The notes under the pieces were generated by a model, which worked only from the letters and a program-made list of their open reading frames with translations, had not been told where the DNA came from and searched no databases. A stretch of DNA of 64,000 bases from contig NZ_JANJOU010000023.1 in NCBI RefSeq assembly GCF_024594815.1, positions 1 through 64,000 on the forward strand, read 5' to 3'. Shown here in pieces: positions 18,172 through 26,607 of this stretch; position 1 is the stretch's first letter, and each line of letters opens with the position of its first letter. Both the position numbers and the translations under genes were made by a program. The stretch is from Roseomonas populi (GTDB lineage: Bacteria > Pseudomonadota > Alphaproteobacteria > Acetobacterales > Acetobacteraceae).

Positions 18172-18660
18172 ATGCGACTGACACTCCACACGGACTACGC
18201 GCTACGGGCGCTGATCTATCTCGGGCTCCGGCGGGACCGGCGCGTCTCGATCCGGGAGATCGCGGAGGCGCACCGGATTTCCGAGAACCACCTGGTGAAG
18301 GTGATCCACAATCTCGGGCGCGGGGGGTTCGTGGAGACGGCGCGGGGCCGGGGCGGCGGGCTGCGCCTGGCGCGGGCGCCGGAGGAGATCCGGGTAGGCG
18401 ACGTGGTGCGCTTCACCGAGGACGACCTGGCGCTTGTCGCCTGTTTCCAGCCCCCCGAGGGTGGGGGCGGCTGCGCGCTGATGAATGTGTGCCGGTTGCA
18501 GTCGCTTCTGGGGGAGGCGCTGGCGGCCTTCCTCGCCGTGCTGGACAAGGCCACGCTGGCGGAGCTGATCGGAGGGCCCGCGCGCGCTTCCATCGCCGCG
18601 CGGCTGGGCCTCCTGCCTGCCGGGGCGGAAGGCAGCGGGCCGGGTGAGGCTGCCCTCTGA
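18172..18660 (+). CDS. nsrR: Rrf2-family nitric-oxide-sensing repressor NsrR
   Basis: A 162-residue Rrf2 regulator that binds an Fe-S cluster and leaves DNA when the cluster is nitrosylated. The helix-turn-helix region reads DYALRALIYLGLRRDRRVSI, then REIAEAHRISENHLVKVIHN. The cluster ligands are three Cys in VACFQPPEGGGGCALMNVC (C-x9-C-x5-C). Members such as IscR share the fold, but the divergent hmp gene and the two AAGGTG-type palindromes in the gap identify it as NsrR. Its stop overlaps the start of the HPP-CBS gene by one base (TGATG), so both are coupled. Confidence 0.92.
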   Translation: MRLTLHTDYALRALIYLGLRRDRRVSIREIAEAHRISENHLVKVIHNLGRGGFVETARGRGGGLRLARAPEEIRVGDVVRFTEDDLALVACFQPPEGGGGCALMNVCRLQSLLGEALAAFLAVLDKATLAELIGGPARASIAARLGLLPAGAEGSGPGEAAL

Positions 18661-19847
18661 TGCGCGATTGGCTGCGGGGCTTCATGCCGGCCCCCATGGG
18701 CGCCAGCCTGACGGAGCGGCTGCGCGGCTGCTGCGGCGCCCTGGCCGGGCTCCTAGTGACCGGCCTGGTCTGTACCTGGCTGGTGGGCCAGGGGACGTTC
18801 CAGGGAACGCCGATGCTGATCGCGCCGCTCGGCGCCTCGGCGGTGCTGCTCTTCGCCGTGCCGGCCAGCCCCCTGGCCCAGCCCTGGTCGATCCTGGCCG
18901 GCAACACCCTCTCCGCCCTGATCGGCGTGACCTGCGCGCAGTGGATCCCGGATCCGCTGCTCGCGGCGCCCCTGGCAGGGGCGCTCGCGATCGGAGCGAT
19001 GTTCGCGCTGCGCTGCCTTCACCCACCGGGCGGAGCGATCGCGCTGACGGCCGTCCTGGGCGGGCAGGCGGTGACCGAAGCCGGGTACCACTTCGCCCTC
19101 ACCCCGGTCGGGTTGGACTCCCTGGTGCTGATGCTGGCGGCGATCGCGTTCAACAACGCGACGCGGCGGCCTTATCCCGCCCACCACCACGCCACCCGGC
19201 CTCATCCGCACCAGACGGCCGATCGCAGCCCGATGGAGCGCGTGGGCGTGCGGCCCGAGGACCTGGACGCCGTGCTGCGGGATTACGACGCCGTCCTCGA
19301 CGTCGGCCGCGACGACCTCGACAGCCTCGTCCAGAAAGCGGAGATGCACGCCTACCGGCGCCGGTTCGGGGAGATCACCTGCGCCGACGTCATGTCGCGC
19401 GACGTGGTCGCCGTGCGGTACGGCACGCCGCTGGCGGAGGCCTGGATGCTGCTGCGGCGGCACGACATCCGGGCCATGCCCGTGATCGATCCCGCGCGGC
19501 GCGTGATCGGCATGATTTCCGACCTGGATTTTATGAGGAGCCCGGAGCTCGATCACTATGACGGCTTCGAGGCACGCTTCCGGCAGCTCATCCGCCGGCT
19601 GACGACGCTGCACGCGGACCGGCCGGAGGTTGTCGGGCAGATCATGCCGCGCAGCGTCCGGACGGTCACCGAGGGCACCCATGTCGCGGAACTGGTTCCG
19701 CTGATGGCCGATGCGGGATTCCGCCATGTCCCCGTCGTCGATGGGGAAGACCGGCTGTCCGGCATCATCGCCCAGTCCGACCTGATCGCCGCCCTCTACC
19801 GGGGCGGCCTGGTCGCGCCCACCGGGAGTGTCAGCGCCGCGGCCTGA
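18660..19847 (+). CDS. HPP-family membrane protein with CBS-pair domain
   Basis: A 395-residue protein. Residues about 15-170 form an HPP integral membrane domain with several transmembrane segments and the conserved RCLHPPGGAIALTAVLGG motif. A His-rich linker follows (YPAHHHATRPHPHQ). Residues about 240-385 form two CBS repeats (ADVMSRDVVAVRYGTPLAEA and GQIMPRSVRTVTEGTHVAEL) that usually bind adenine nucleotides. HPP proteins in cyanobacteria and chloroplasts move nitrite. Coupling to nsrR by a one-base overlap therefore suggests nitrite or nitrogen-oxide handling under NO control. That role is inferred from context. Confidence 0.85.
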   Translation: MRDWLRGFMPAPMGASLTERLRGCCGALAGLLVTGLVCTWLVGQGTFQGTPMLIAPLGASAVLLFAVPASPLAQPWSILAGNTLSALIGVTCAQWIPDPLLAAPLAGALAIGAMFALRCLHPPGGAIALTAVLGGQAVTEAGYHFALTPVGLDSLVLMLAAIAFNNATRRPYPAHHHATRPHPHQTADRSPMERVGVRPEDLDAVLRDYDAVLDVGRDDLDSLVQKAEMHAYRRRFGEITCADVMSRDVVAVRYGTPLAEAWMLLRRHDIRAMPVIDPARRVIGMISDLDFMRSPELDHYDGFEARFRQLIRRLTTLHADRPEVVGQIMPRSVRTVTEGTHVAELVPLMADAGFRHVPVVDGEDRLSGIIAQSDLIAALYRGGLVAPTGSVSAAA

Positions 19848-20745
19848 CATCGCCGGCCGGGATCCCTGCCCCGGGCCGCGCGGCCGCGTGGGATGCCCCC
19901 TGCGAAGGGCGGATCGGCACCGCCGCCTGCCCGAAGGCGGCCGCGAAGTGCCGCAGGACGCGCCCGGCAGCCTCCTCGGTCGCCCAATGGTCGCCGCGCG
20001 CCAGGATGCGGGCGCCGGACCCGTCGGGGTGAGGCATCATCGACACCCTGTTCACCCAAGGGCCCTGCCCGTGGTCCCAGCCGTGGGCGGCGCCTTCCAT
20101 CGCCTGGGCGAAGGGGGTTACCTGGCGGCATGCTGCCTCCTCGGCCGGGTCGTCGGGGTACAGCAGCAATGTCGCCGCCGTGCGGTCCATCGGGGCCAGC
20201 CCGGCGCAGGACGGGTAGAGCGCCGCGACCGGCAGCTCCGCCGGCGAGGCGAGCGCCGCGCGCCCTCCTCCACCGAAGCCGAGAAGGCCGATGCGCGAGG
20301 TGTCCAGGCGGCCGGGCGCGATCCTGCGCACGATATCCCGCAGCACCGCTGGATCCAGGAGGGACATGGCCGGGCCCGCATCCTCCACGCCGACCGTGAG
20401 GACCGCGATCCCCGCGCGCAGGAGAAGATCGGCATAAGGCCGCTCCCGCCCATCCGCTCCGAGGAGGTCGGGCAGAATGAGGACGACGGGGCGAGGAACC
20501 TCGACGGGAACCTGTGGCAGGGAGAGCCAGGCGAGCCCGTGCGGCGTCGCCAGAGAGACCGCCTGGTCTGCCCGCACGACGGGCGGCGGAAGAAGGAGCA
20601 TTGCGGCCGCGAGGGCGAGAGCAGCCCTGTTCGGGCCCCGGGCGCGCAGCGGGGATGAGTGCCGGGCGGCGATGCTGGCAAGGCGCCCCGTCCATCCGGG
20701 CCGTGCCCGCGCGAAGGCAGTTCGGATGAGGCCGGGCAAGACCAT
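19831..20745 (-). CDS. Dienelactone-hydrolase-like protein lacking the nucleophile
   Basis: A 304-residue alpha/beta-hydrolase-like protein. Residues 1-60 form a basic leader and a hydrophobic segment (ALALAAAMLLLPPPVVRA), so it is probably exported or anchored. The fold is DLH-like: RPVVLILPDLLGADGRERPY, the elbow RIGLLGFGGGGRAALASP, and a His in EGAAHGWDHG. The elbow normally reads G-x-C/S-x-G-G; here the nucleophile position is Gly, while the His remains. It may be non-catalytic, or use another residue. It overlaps the convergent HPP-CBS gene by 17 bases. Confidence 0.65.
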   Translation of the reverse strand: MVLPGLIRTAFARARPGWTGRLASIAARHSSPLRARGPNRAALALAAAMLLLPPPVVRADQAVSLATPHGLAWLSLPQVPVEVPRPVVLILPDLLGADGRERPYADLLLRAGIAVLTVGVEDAGPAMSLLDPAVLRDIVRRIAPGRLDTSRIGLLGFGGGGRAALASPAELPVAALYPSCAGLAPMDRTAATLLLYPDDPAEEAACRQVTPFAQAMEGAAHGWDHGQGPWVNRVSMMPHPDGSGARILARGDHWATEEAAGRVLRHFAAAFGQAAVPIRPSQGASHAAARPGAGIPAGDVRPRR

Positions 20746-20916
20746 GGGAACGCCCCGATGCGGTGATCGGCGCTGCTATGGCGCCGATCGCCGGGCGAAA
20801 GCTCCGGTCCTGGCCGAAGCGTCACGCCGCCGCCTCGATGGCGGCGCGGCTGGGTTGACGCAGGAGGCGGTTCCCGAGGTGATCCAGCGCCGGATCAGCC
20901 CGCCCGATAGGTGGTC

Positions 20917-21660
20917 CTAACGCCCCTGTTGCGGCCTGAGTGACGAAGGATCGAGGGCGCGGACGGCGGCTTCGGCGGCGGCGGCGACGGACTGCCAGCC
21001 GGCACGGTCGTTCGCCGTACCGGAGAAGCGGAGCGGCGGGCCGATGTTGAGCGCAAGGGGGCGGAAGGGGCGCGGGGTGGCGGACTGCGCGGGCCAAGCC
21101 TCCCGCGCGCCATCCAGCCAGCAGGGCACGACGGGGATCTCCGTGCCGGCGACGAGCATGCCGAGGCCGGGCTGGAAGGCGGCCATGGCGCCGGTGCGGC
21201 TGCGCGTGCCTTCCGGGAAGAGGATGTAGACGAGGTGGTCCTCGGCCAGGCGCTGGCGCATGGTGTCGAGGTCCGCCCGCCGGGAGCGACCGCGCCAGAC
21301 CGGCAGCGCGTTGATGGCATAGGCCGCGAGGGCCGAGACGGCGGGGTTGGCGAAGAAGAAGTCGCCGGCCGCCATGGCGTGGGCGCGGCGGGCGGCGGGG
21401 CCGCGCAGGGCGGCGGCCAGGGCCAGGGCGTCCAGGTGGCTAGCGTGGTTGGCGACGAGGACGTAGGGCGGCTCGGCCGGCAGGTTCTCGCGCCCCGTGA
21501 CGCGGAAACTGTGGGCGGCGGAGAGGTAGGCGCGGACACCCCGGCGCCAGGCGGCGTTGAGGGCGAGGCCGACGAGGCCCTGCTCCCGCGAGAGGCTGCG
21601 GAGGCGATCGGCGGGGGAGAGGCCGAGGTCGCGGGCGGGGCGTAGCTTCCAGTCCTGCAT
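20917..21660 (-). CDS. 1-acyl-sn-glycerol-3-phosphate acyltransferase family (PlsC-like)
   Basis: A 247-residue membrane-associated acyltransferase. The ATG at 21660 follows GGAGG at good spacing. The family blocks are VANHASHLDALALAAAL (catalytic H-x4-D), a middle block around RGRSRRADLDTMRQRLAEDH, LFPEGTRSRTGAMAAFQPG (the substrate-binding FPEGTRS) and EIPVVPCWL. The enzyme would transfer an acyl chain to lysophosphatidate at the inner membrane. The next genes on this strand encode a CdsA-like protein and a CDP-alcohol transferase, so the three form a compact phospholipid block. An additional housekeeping plsC probably exists elsewhere. Confidence 0.88.
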   Translation of the reverse strand: MQDWKLRPARDLGLSPADRLRSLSREQGLVGLALNAAWRRGVRAYLSAAHSFRVTGRENLPAEPPYVLVANHASHLDALALAAALRGPAARRAHAMAAGDFFFANPAVSALAAYAINALPVWRGRSRRADLDTMRQRLAEDHLVYILFPEGTRSRTGAMAAFQPGLGMLVAGTEIPVVPCWLDGAREAWPAQSATPRPFRPLALNIGPPLRFSGTANDRAGWQSVAAAAEAAVRALDPSSLRPQQGR

Positions 21661-21673
21661 CAAGGGGCCTCCA

Positions 21674-22660
21674 TCAGTGGCCCGTGATCACGCGGGTCGG
21701 CGCGGAGAGGCCGAAGCCGACGAAGTAGCCGACGAGGTGGAAGACTGCGGGCGCGACGAGGAGGAGGGAGTTGAAGCGGTCAAGCACGCCTCCGTGCCCG
21801 GGGAGGACCGTGCCCATGTCCTTGATGCCGAGGTCGCGCTTGATGGAGGAGAGGAGGAGATCGCCCATCTGCCCGGCGACGCTGACCAGGGCCCCCATGG
21901 CAACGAGCCAGACGGGGTTGCCGAGCGGCGTGCCGCGGAAGATCGCGGCACCGACGAAGGCGACGAGGGTGGTGGTGACGATCACCGCGCCGAGGGAGCC
22001 GGAGACGGTCTTGTTCGGGCTGGTGGCGGGCAGCAGCTTCGGGCCGCCGATGAGCTTGCCCGAGGTGAAGGCGGCCACGTCGTTCAGCGCGACGGCGGTG
22101 AGCAGGAGGAGGACCAGCGGGCGGTAGCCCGGGTCGTTCGCCATGTAGCCGAGATGGGCGAGGCCCGCGCCAAAGAGCATGAAGGCGAGCATGGCGAGCG
22201 CCGTGCGCTGGATGTAGCCGGCCGGGCGATCCAGCGGGATGGTGGCGACGCCGAGCAGGCAGGCCATCAGCGGCCAGAGGGCGACAAAAAAGCCGTACCA
22301 GTGGTCCAGCGCCGCGAAGTTCACGGCGAGGATGCCGAGGACGACCATGGCGCTGAGCACGCGTTCCCGGAACAGGCCGGTGGCGCGAGCATATTCCCGG
22401 TAGCAGAAGAGCGAGAGGACCGTGACGGCGCCGATGGTCCATTCCCGCCCCAGCAGCACCGGGCCGAGCATGAGGGGCAGGAGGACGCACCAGGAGCCCC
22501 AGCGGAGCCATAGCTCTCGCCGGAACTCCGGCTTCGCGCGGCCGGACTTTGAGAGCCAGAGGATGGCGAGGCCGGAGACACCGAGGACCGCGAGCGTGGC
22601 GATGATGATGCCGGTGGTAACGGGGTGGGCGAAGGCGCCGCCCTCCGGGTGCGGGATCAT
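21674..22660 (-). CDS. CdsA-like phosphatidate cytidylyltransferase
   Basis: A 328-residue integral membrane protein with about eight hydrophobic spans. It matches the CTP-transferase family: LLLLTAVALNDVAAFTSGKLIGG, then LPATSPNKTVSGSLGAVI. The C-terminal signature is RDLGIKDMGTVLPGHGGVLD, followed by RFNSLLLVAPAVFH. It activates phosphatidate to CDP-diacylglycerol. The start at 22660 overlaps the stop of the upstream CDP-alcohol transferase gene by 4 bases. It lies 13 bases before the acyltransferase gene. Because it is linked to lipid genes rather than to the frr-dxr block where cdsA usually sits, it is probably a second copy serving a specialised phospholipid. Confidence 0.9.
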   Translation of the reverse strand: MIPHPEGGAFAHPVTTGIIIATLAVLGVSGLAILWLSKSGRAKPEFRRELWLRWGSWCVLLPLMLGPVLLGREWTIGAVTVLSLFCYREYARATGLFRERVLSAMVVLGILAVNFAALDHWYGFFVALWPLMACLLGVATIPLDRPAGYIQRTALAMLAFMLFGAGLAHLGYMANDPGYRPLVLLLLTAVALNDVAAFTSGKLIGGPKLLPATSPNKTVSGSLGAVIVTTTLVAFVGAAIFRGTPLGNPVWLVAMGALVSVAGQMGDLLLSSIKRDLGIKDMGTVLPGHGGVLDRFNSLLLVAPAVFHLVGYFVGFGLSAPTRVITGH

Positions 22661-23331
22661 GGCTGCACCTTGGAGGCGCGGAGCTTTCCGGCGATGCCGT
22701 TCAGCCTGCGCAGCGCCGTGAGAGAGGCGAGCGCCGTGATGAGGACCAGCGCCCAGAGGGGCAGCGCAGCGTGCCACGCAACCGGGGTGACGGCGCAGAA
22801 CACGGCGAGGGCGGTGACGAGGGCCATGCGCTGCTGCTTCGCCATGGGGCCGCGGAAGTCGCTGGGCGTGCCGGCGGCCTTGCCGGTGGCGCGGACATAG
22901 GCGGTGGCCATGGCAGCGAGCGAGGCGGCGAGGCCCCAGGCGGGGCTGCCGGCGGCCACGCCGAGGCCGAGCAGCGTGGCGGTGTCGGAGACGCGGTCGG
23001 GGATCTCGTTCCAGAGCTCACCGACGGGAGAGGCAACGCCGCGGCCGATGGCGACCATGCCGTCCATCAGATTCGCGAGGAGGCGAAGCTGGACGAAGAG
23101 GGCGCCAAGGAGCCAAAGGGGGCGCGCGACCTCGGGCCACCACGCCGTGCCGGCCAGGGCGAGGCCGGCGAGAATCCCCGCGACCATGCCGGCGCCCGAG
23201 ATGCCGTTGGGCGAGGCGCGGCGGGCGATGAGCCAGGCGGCGAAGCCGTTGGCGAAGCCGGTGTTGCGGGCGGCGATGGGGCGGCGGTCCGCGCCCCCCT
23301 GCCCTGGCGTGATTCCTGTGGGCGCTTCCAT
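22657..23331 (-). CDS. CDP-alcohol phosphatidyltransferase family protein
   Basis: A 224-residue membrane enzyme with about six hydrophobic segments. The CDP-alcohol transferase motif is seen as NLMDGMVAIGRGVASPVGEL, then WNEIPDRVSD. It keeps the central DG, the G-x3-x-x3-D spacing and the final Asp. The first and third of the four usual metal-site Asp residues are Asn. From memory this Asn pattern recurs in a COG0558 subfamily, so it is probably a subfamily trait rather than decay. It is the first gene of the CDP-alcohol-transferase, CdsA and PlsC-like block. The head group is unknown. Confidence 0.85.
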   Translation of the reverse strand: MEAPTGITPGQGGADRRPIAARNTGFANGFAAWLIARRASPNGISGAGMVAGILAGLALAGTAWWPEVARPLWLLGALFVQLRLLANLMDGMVAIGRGVASPVGELWNEIPDRVSDTATLLGLGVAAGSPAWGLAASLAAMATAYVRATGKAAGTPSDFRGPMAKQQRMALVTALAVFCAVTPVAWHAALPLWALVLITALASLTALRRLNGIAGKLRASKVQP

Positions 23332-23432
23332 GCGGGCAGAGTGGCAGGGCCGGGGCGGAAGGCCAACCGGCGCCCGGTTGAGCCGGCCGGCCCGCGCCGA
23401 TACGCTCCCGCCCGATAACGGGAGAAAACGGG

Positions 23433-24407
23433 ATGTTCGATGCTGCTCGGGCGCGCACGAGGCGCTGGTGCGCGGGGTTCCTGGCGGCGCTTCCGCTGGT
23501 TCTGCCGGGCCTGGCCTTCGGGCAGGACAGCTTCCCGTCCCGGCCCGTGCAGCTGATCGTCCCCTACCCGCCCGGCGGCAACACGGACCTGATGGCGCGG
23601 GCGCTGCAGCCCGCCCTCTCCCGCGCGCTGGGACAGAGCGTGGTGATCGTGAACCGCGGCGGGGCTTCCGGCACGATCGGGGATGCGGAGATCGCGCGGG
23701 CGCGGCCGGACGGGTACACGATCGGGCTCTCCCCCAACACGCCGCTGACGGCGCAGACGCACCTTGTGCCGCTCAGCTACTCGCTGGACAGCTTCCGCTT
23801 CCTTTGCCTGGTCTATGACAACCCGCAGGTGCTGGTGCTAGCGAAGGACGCGCCGTTCCGCGACATCGCGGGGATGGTGGCCTATGGGCGCGGGCGGCAG
23901 GAAGCACTGGTCTACGGCTCGCCCGGGCAGGGCAGCACGCAGCACATCCTGATCGCGCGGCTGCTGAAGGCGGCGGGGGTGGAAGGGCTGCACGTGCCCT
24001 TCACCGGGGCCGCGCCGATGGCGCAGGCGGCGCTGGGCAAGCAGATCATGGGCTTCGTGGAGAGCCCGTCCATTCCGGTTTCCACCGGGCTGCCGGTGGC
24101 GGGGGTGTTCGGGGCGCAGCGACTGACCGCCCTGCCGGATGTGCCGACGGTGACGGAGGCTGGGTATCCCATCGTCGGCAGCTCGGCGGGCGGGCTGGTG
24201 GCGCCGGCGGGGCTGCCCGATTCGATCGCCGAGGCGATCCAGAAAGCCTGCAGGGAGGCTGTGGAGAGCGAGAGCTTCGGGACGGCGGCGGGGCGGCTGA
24301 ACGCCGTGCCGAGCTATGCCGCGGGAGCGGAATTCCGCGCGCGCTTCGCGGCCGAGAGCGACAGCAACCGGCAGGTGCTGCGCGACCTAGGCATGGCGCG
24401 GGAATAA
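23433..24407 (+). CDS. Tripartite tricarboxylate transporter receptor (TctC/Bug family)
   Basis: A 324-residue periplasmic receptor behind GGGAGAAAAC. The signal peptide is Sec-like (RRWCAGFLAALPLVLPGLAF, cleavage at FGQ-DSF). Family motifs are FPSRPVQLIVPYPPGGNTDL, IVNRGGASGTIGDAEIARAR and YGSPGQGSTQHILIARLLKA. It stands alone between the phospholipid block and a TauE/SafE gene, with no TctA or TctB nearby. Compared with the others in the window it has an unusual lid (ESPSIPVSTGLPV), so the ligand may differ. Confidence 0.9.
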   Translation: MFDAARARTRRWCAGFLAALPLVLPGLAFGQDSFPSRPVQLIVPYPPGGNTDLMARALQPALSRALGQSVVIVNRGGASGTIGDAEIARARPDGYTIGLSPNTPLTAQTHLVPLSYSLDSFRFLCLVYDNPQVLVLAKDAPFRDIAGMVAYGRGRQEALVYGSPGQGSTQHILIARLLKAAGVEGLHVPFTGAAPMAQAALGKQIMGFVESPSIPVSTGLPVAGVFGAQRLTALPDVPTVTEAGYPIVGSSAGGLVAPAGLPDSIAEAIQKACREAVESESFGTAAGRLNAVPSYAAGAEFRARFAAESDSNRQVLRDLGMARE

Positions 24408-24429
24408 GGGCGGCGGGAGGAGTGCCGGG

Positions 24430-25176
24430 TCAGCCGCGGATCGGCAGGCCGAGGACGGCGGCGAGGGCGATGAGGGCGAAGCAGGCGCGGCGGAAGGCCC
24501 TCTCGCTCGCCCGGCCGAAGAGGCGGGCGCCGCACCAGAGGCCGGCGGCGTAGCCAGGGGCCACAATGGCGGAGAGGAGCAGGACCTCCGTCGTGAGAAG
24601 GCCGCCGGCGAGGTAGATGGCGGCGCTGATGAGGCCGGAGGCCGCGAAGAAGAGGACGATGTTGGCCCGCACCCGCGCGGCCGGGATGGCGCCGCCCAGC
24701 CAGTAGGCGACCACGGGCGGCCCGCCCATCTGCGCGGCGCCGGAGAGGATGCCGGAGGCGGCGCCCACGCCGATGGAGAGGGGCAGCGCCGGGCGGCCGT
24801 GATAGCGCCAGCCGGAGGCGAGCAGGGCCAGCATGACCAGCGCCAGGCCGCACATGCCCCAGCGGAGCGCGATGGGGTCGAGGTGCAGGAGCAGCCAGGT
24901 TCCGGCCGGGGTTCCGATCAGGGCGCCGACGAGGAGGGAGGCGACTTCCCGCCGTTCCGCGCCGCGCCAGGCGGCGGGGATGAGGGGGGAGGCGGTGACG
25001 TTGTCCACCATGAGGAGGAGCGGCACGGCCACGCGGGGGCCGAGGGCCACGCTGGCCAGTGGGATGAAGATGAGAGCGGCGCCGAATCCGGAGAAGCCGC
25101 GCGCCAGCCCCGCCAGGGCCGCGATGGCGACCGTGGCGGCCAGGGTGCCGGCGGATGGCAGATCGGAGGAGAACAT
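24430..25176 (-). CDS. TauE/SafE-family membrane transporter
   Basis: A 248-residue inner-membrane protein with about eight transmembrane segments in two repeats. A GGAGGAGAAC site precedes the ATG. The family pattern is clear. The first repeat has AALAGLARGFSGFGAALIFI, and the second has GVGAASGILSGAAQMGGPPV, both with the Gly-rich re-entrant look. TauE/SafE proteins export sulfite, sulfoacetate or other small organic acids. It is convergent with a TctC gene whose stop is 23 bases away, which does not imply joint function. Confidence 0.85.
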   Translation of the reverse strand: MFSSDLPSAGTLAATVAIAALAGLARGFSGFGAALIFIPLASVALGPRVAVPLLLMVDNVTASPLIPAAWRGAERREVASLLVGALIGTPAGTWLLLHLDPIALRWGMCGLALVMLALLASGWRYHGRPALPLSIGVGAASGILSGAAQMGGPPVVAYWLGGAIPAARVRANIVLFFAASGLISAAIYLAGGLLTTEVLLLSAIVAPGYAAGLWCGARLFGRASERAFRRACFALIALAAVLGLPIRG

Positions 25177-25287
25177 GGCGGATCCAGGGGGTGCGGCAGG
25201 CTGGCGGCGGGGTGCGCCGCTGTCCAGCCGGGGTGGCTGGAGAGCGGATTCACGCTTCCGGGCGATGCCGCCCCCCGGCGACCCGCT

Positions 25288-26121
25288 CTAGCCGTCGATC
25301 TGCGGGTCCACCGTGGGGACCGGGGCCGGCTCCGGCGCGGCCGGGCCGCCGCGGGCGACGCGGCCGCGGGCGAGTTCCGTGACCACGCCGTGCAGGGTGC
25401 GCAGTTCCTGCTCCGTCACCTCGCCCCGCTCGAAGAGGTGGCGGAGGTTGCGGACCATGCCCGGGCGCTTGGGCATGTTGTCGAGGAAGCCGCAGGCGTC
25501 CAGCTCGCGGGTCAGGCGGCCTAGGAAGCCCTCCAGCTCGCCCTTGGTGGCGACGCGGGTCTCGTTCGTCATCAGGGCACGGGGGGGCGTGGACTCCGCG
25601 GCCATCCACCATTCGTAGGAGAGAATCATCACAGCCTGGGCGAGGTTCAGGCTCATGTGCACGGGATTGAGGGGATAGCGGACGAGGGTGTCGGCGCGGG
25701 CCATGTCCTCGTTCTCCAGCCCCGCGCGCTCCGGCCCGAAGAGGATGGCGGCGCGCTTTCCCTCCGCGTTGATGGCGCGCAGGTCCTCGGCGGCGCTGCG
25801 GGCGGTGCGCACGGGAATGATGACGTGGCGCGGGCGCGGGCATGTGGCGAAGACGCGGTGGCAATCGGCCACGGCGTCGTCCACCGTGTCGTGGATCGTC
25901 GCGGCGTCCAGGATGCGGTCGGCGCCGGAGGCGGCACGCCAGGCGACCTCCTGCGGCCAGCCGTCGCGCGGGGCGACGATCCGCAGGTGGAAAAGGCCGC
26001 CATTCGCCATGGCGCGGGCGGTGGTGCCGATGTTCTGCGCCATCTGCGGGCGGACGAGGACCACGATGGGGCTCTCGCCCGGCGGGGGTGTCAGGGCGGC
26101 GCCGCCCTCTTTGCCGGTCAT
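25288..26121 (-). CDS. trmJ: tRNA (cytidine/uridine-2'-O)-methyltransferase, TrmJ type
   Basis: A 277-residue SpoU-class (SPOUT) RNA methyltransferase that modifies the ribose of the tRNA anticodon stem-loop (position 32 in TrmJ). The N-terminal motif is VVLVRPQMAQNIGTTARAMA. The SAM-binding knot motifs are AILFGPERAGLENEDMARAD and RYPLNPVHMSLNLAQAVMIL. A helical C-terminal extension (about 175-250) includes RELDACGFLDNMPKRPG, as in TrmJ/TrmH-family homologues. The ATG at 26121 is preferred over a TTG at 26157. It is separated by 80 bases from the next gene. Confidence 0.88.
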   Translation of the reverse strand: MTGKEGGAALTPPPGESPIVVLVRPQMAQNIGTTARAMANGGLFHLRIVAPRDGWPQEVAWRAASGADRILDAATIHDTVDDAVADCHRVFATCPRPRHVIIPVRTARSAAEDLRAINAEGKRAAILFGPERAGLENEDMARADTLVRYPLNPVHMSLNLAQAVMILSYEWWMAAESTPPRALMTNETRVATKGELEGFLGRLTRELDACGFLDNMPKRPGMVRNLRHLFERGEVTEQELRTLHGVVTELARGRVARGGPAAPEPAPVPTVDPQIDG

Positions 26122-26201
26122 GGGGCGGGGGATGCCGCTGCGCGGCGGGTTGGGCAAGCGGTTAGACGCGGGGACTGGGCTGTGCGCCGCGGGAGGGCGG
26201 T

Positions 26202-26540
26202 TCAGGGCGCGCGGCGCAGCACGCTGGCGCGGGCGGCCACATGCGGCAGCGAGGCGCCGTGCGCGTGGCGATGGGCGGCATCGAAGATGCTGCGCTCCAT
26301 GGCTTCCAGCCGGTCCAGGTGGTTGAGGAGGGTGCGTTCGGCACGGGCGGAGGAGGCGTGGCGGCGGCGGAAGATGCGCCAGAGCCGCAGCGTGTTCACC
26401 GACCAGGGATCGTAGGCGTGCTGCTGCATGCGGCGGCGGATGCGGGGCGGGAGGCTGTCGTAGCAGGCCCAGTCGTCACCGGGGTGACGGAACCAGGCGG
26501 TATCTCGGGCCGTGGTGTCGTTGTGGCCGGGGTGGGGCAT
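26202..26540 (-). CDS. Small conserved protein, DUF6525-like
   Basis: A 112-residue basic soluble protein. The ATG at 26540 is preferred over a TTG at 26567, which would run into the palindrome upstream. The block WACYDSLPPRIRRRMQQHAY, then DPWSVNTLRLWR, resembles the W-x-x-Y-D-x-L-P pattern of DUF6525 proteins in alphaproteobacteria. A helical arginine-rich region follows (RRRHASSARAERTLLNHLDR). The function is unknown. It is divergent from the DUF1826 gene, and a Zur-like palindrome lies between them. It could therefore be co-regulated by zinc, though that is speculative. Confidence 0.55.
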   Translation of the reverse strand: MPHPGHNDTTARDTAWFRHPGDDWACYDSLPPRIRRRMQQHAYDPWSVNTLRLWRIFRRRHASSARAERTLLNHLDRLEAMERSIFDAAHRHAHGASLPHVAARASVLRRAP

Positions 26541-26568
26541 CCGGTCGGGCCTTGTCCTCTGGTGCAAT

Positions 26569-26585
26569 ACGTTATGTTATAACGT
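26569..26585. promoter_or_regulatory. Probable Zur box
   Basis: A perfect 7-3-7 inverted repeat, ACGTTAT-GTT-ATAACGT. It contains GTTATGTTATAAC, close to published alphaproteobacterial Zur boxes. It lies 23 bases before the DUF1826 GTG start and is strikingly AT-rich for this genome. DUF1826 genes are known Zur-regulon members, which supports the assignment. Confidence 0.65.
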
Positions 26586-26607
26586 TCTGAACAATAGGTG
26601 AGAAGAC

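Noticed and set aside
22657-23331. CDP-alcohol transferase as a decayed pseudogene
   Set aside because: Although two metal-site Asp are Asn, the frame is intact, it is coupled to cdsA, and the same Asn pattern is recalled from a subfamily.
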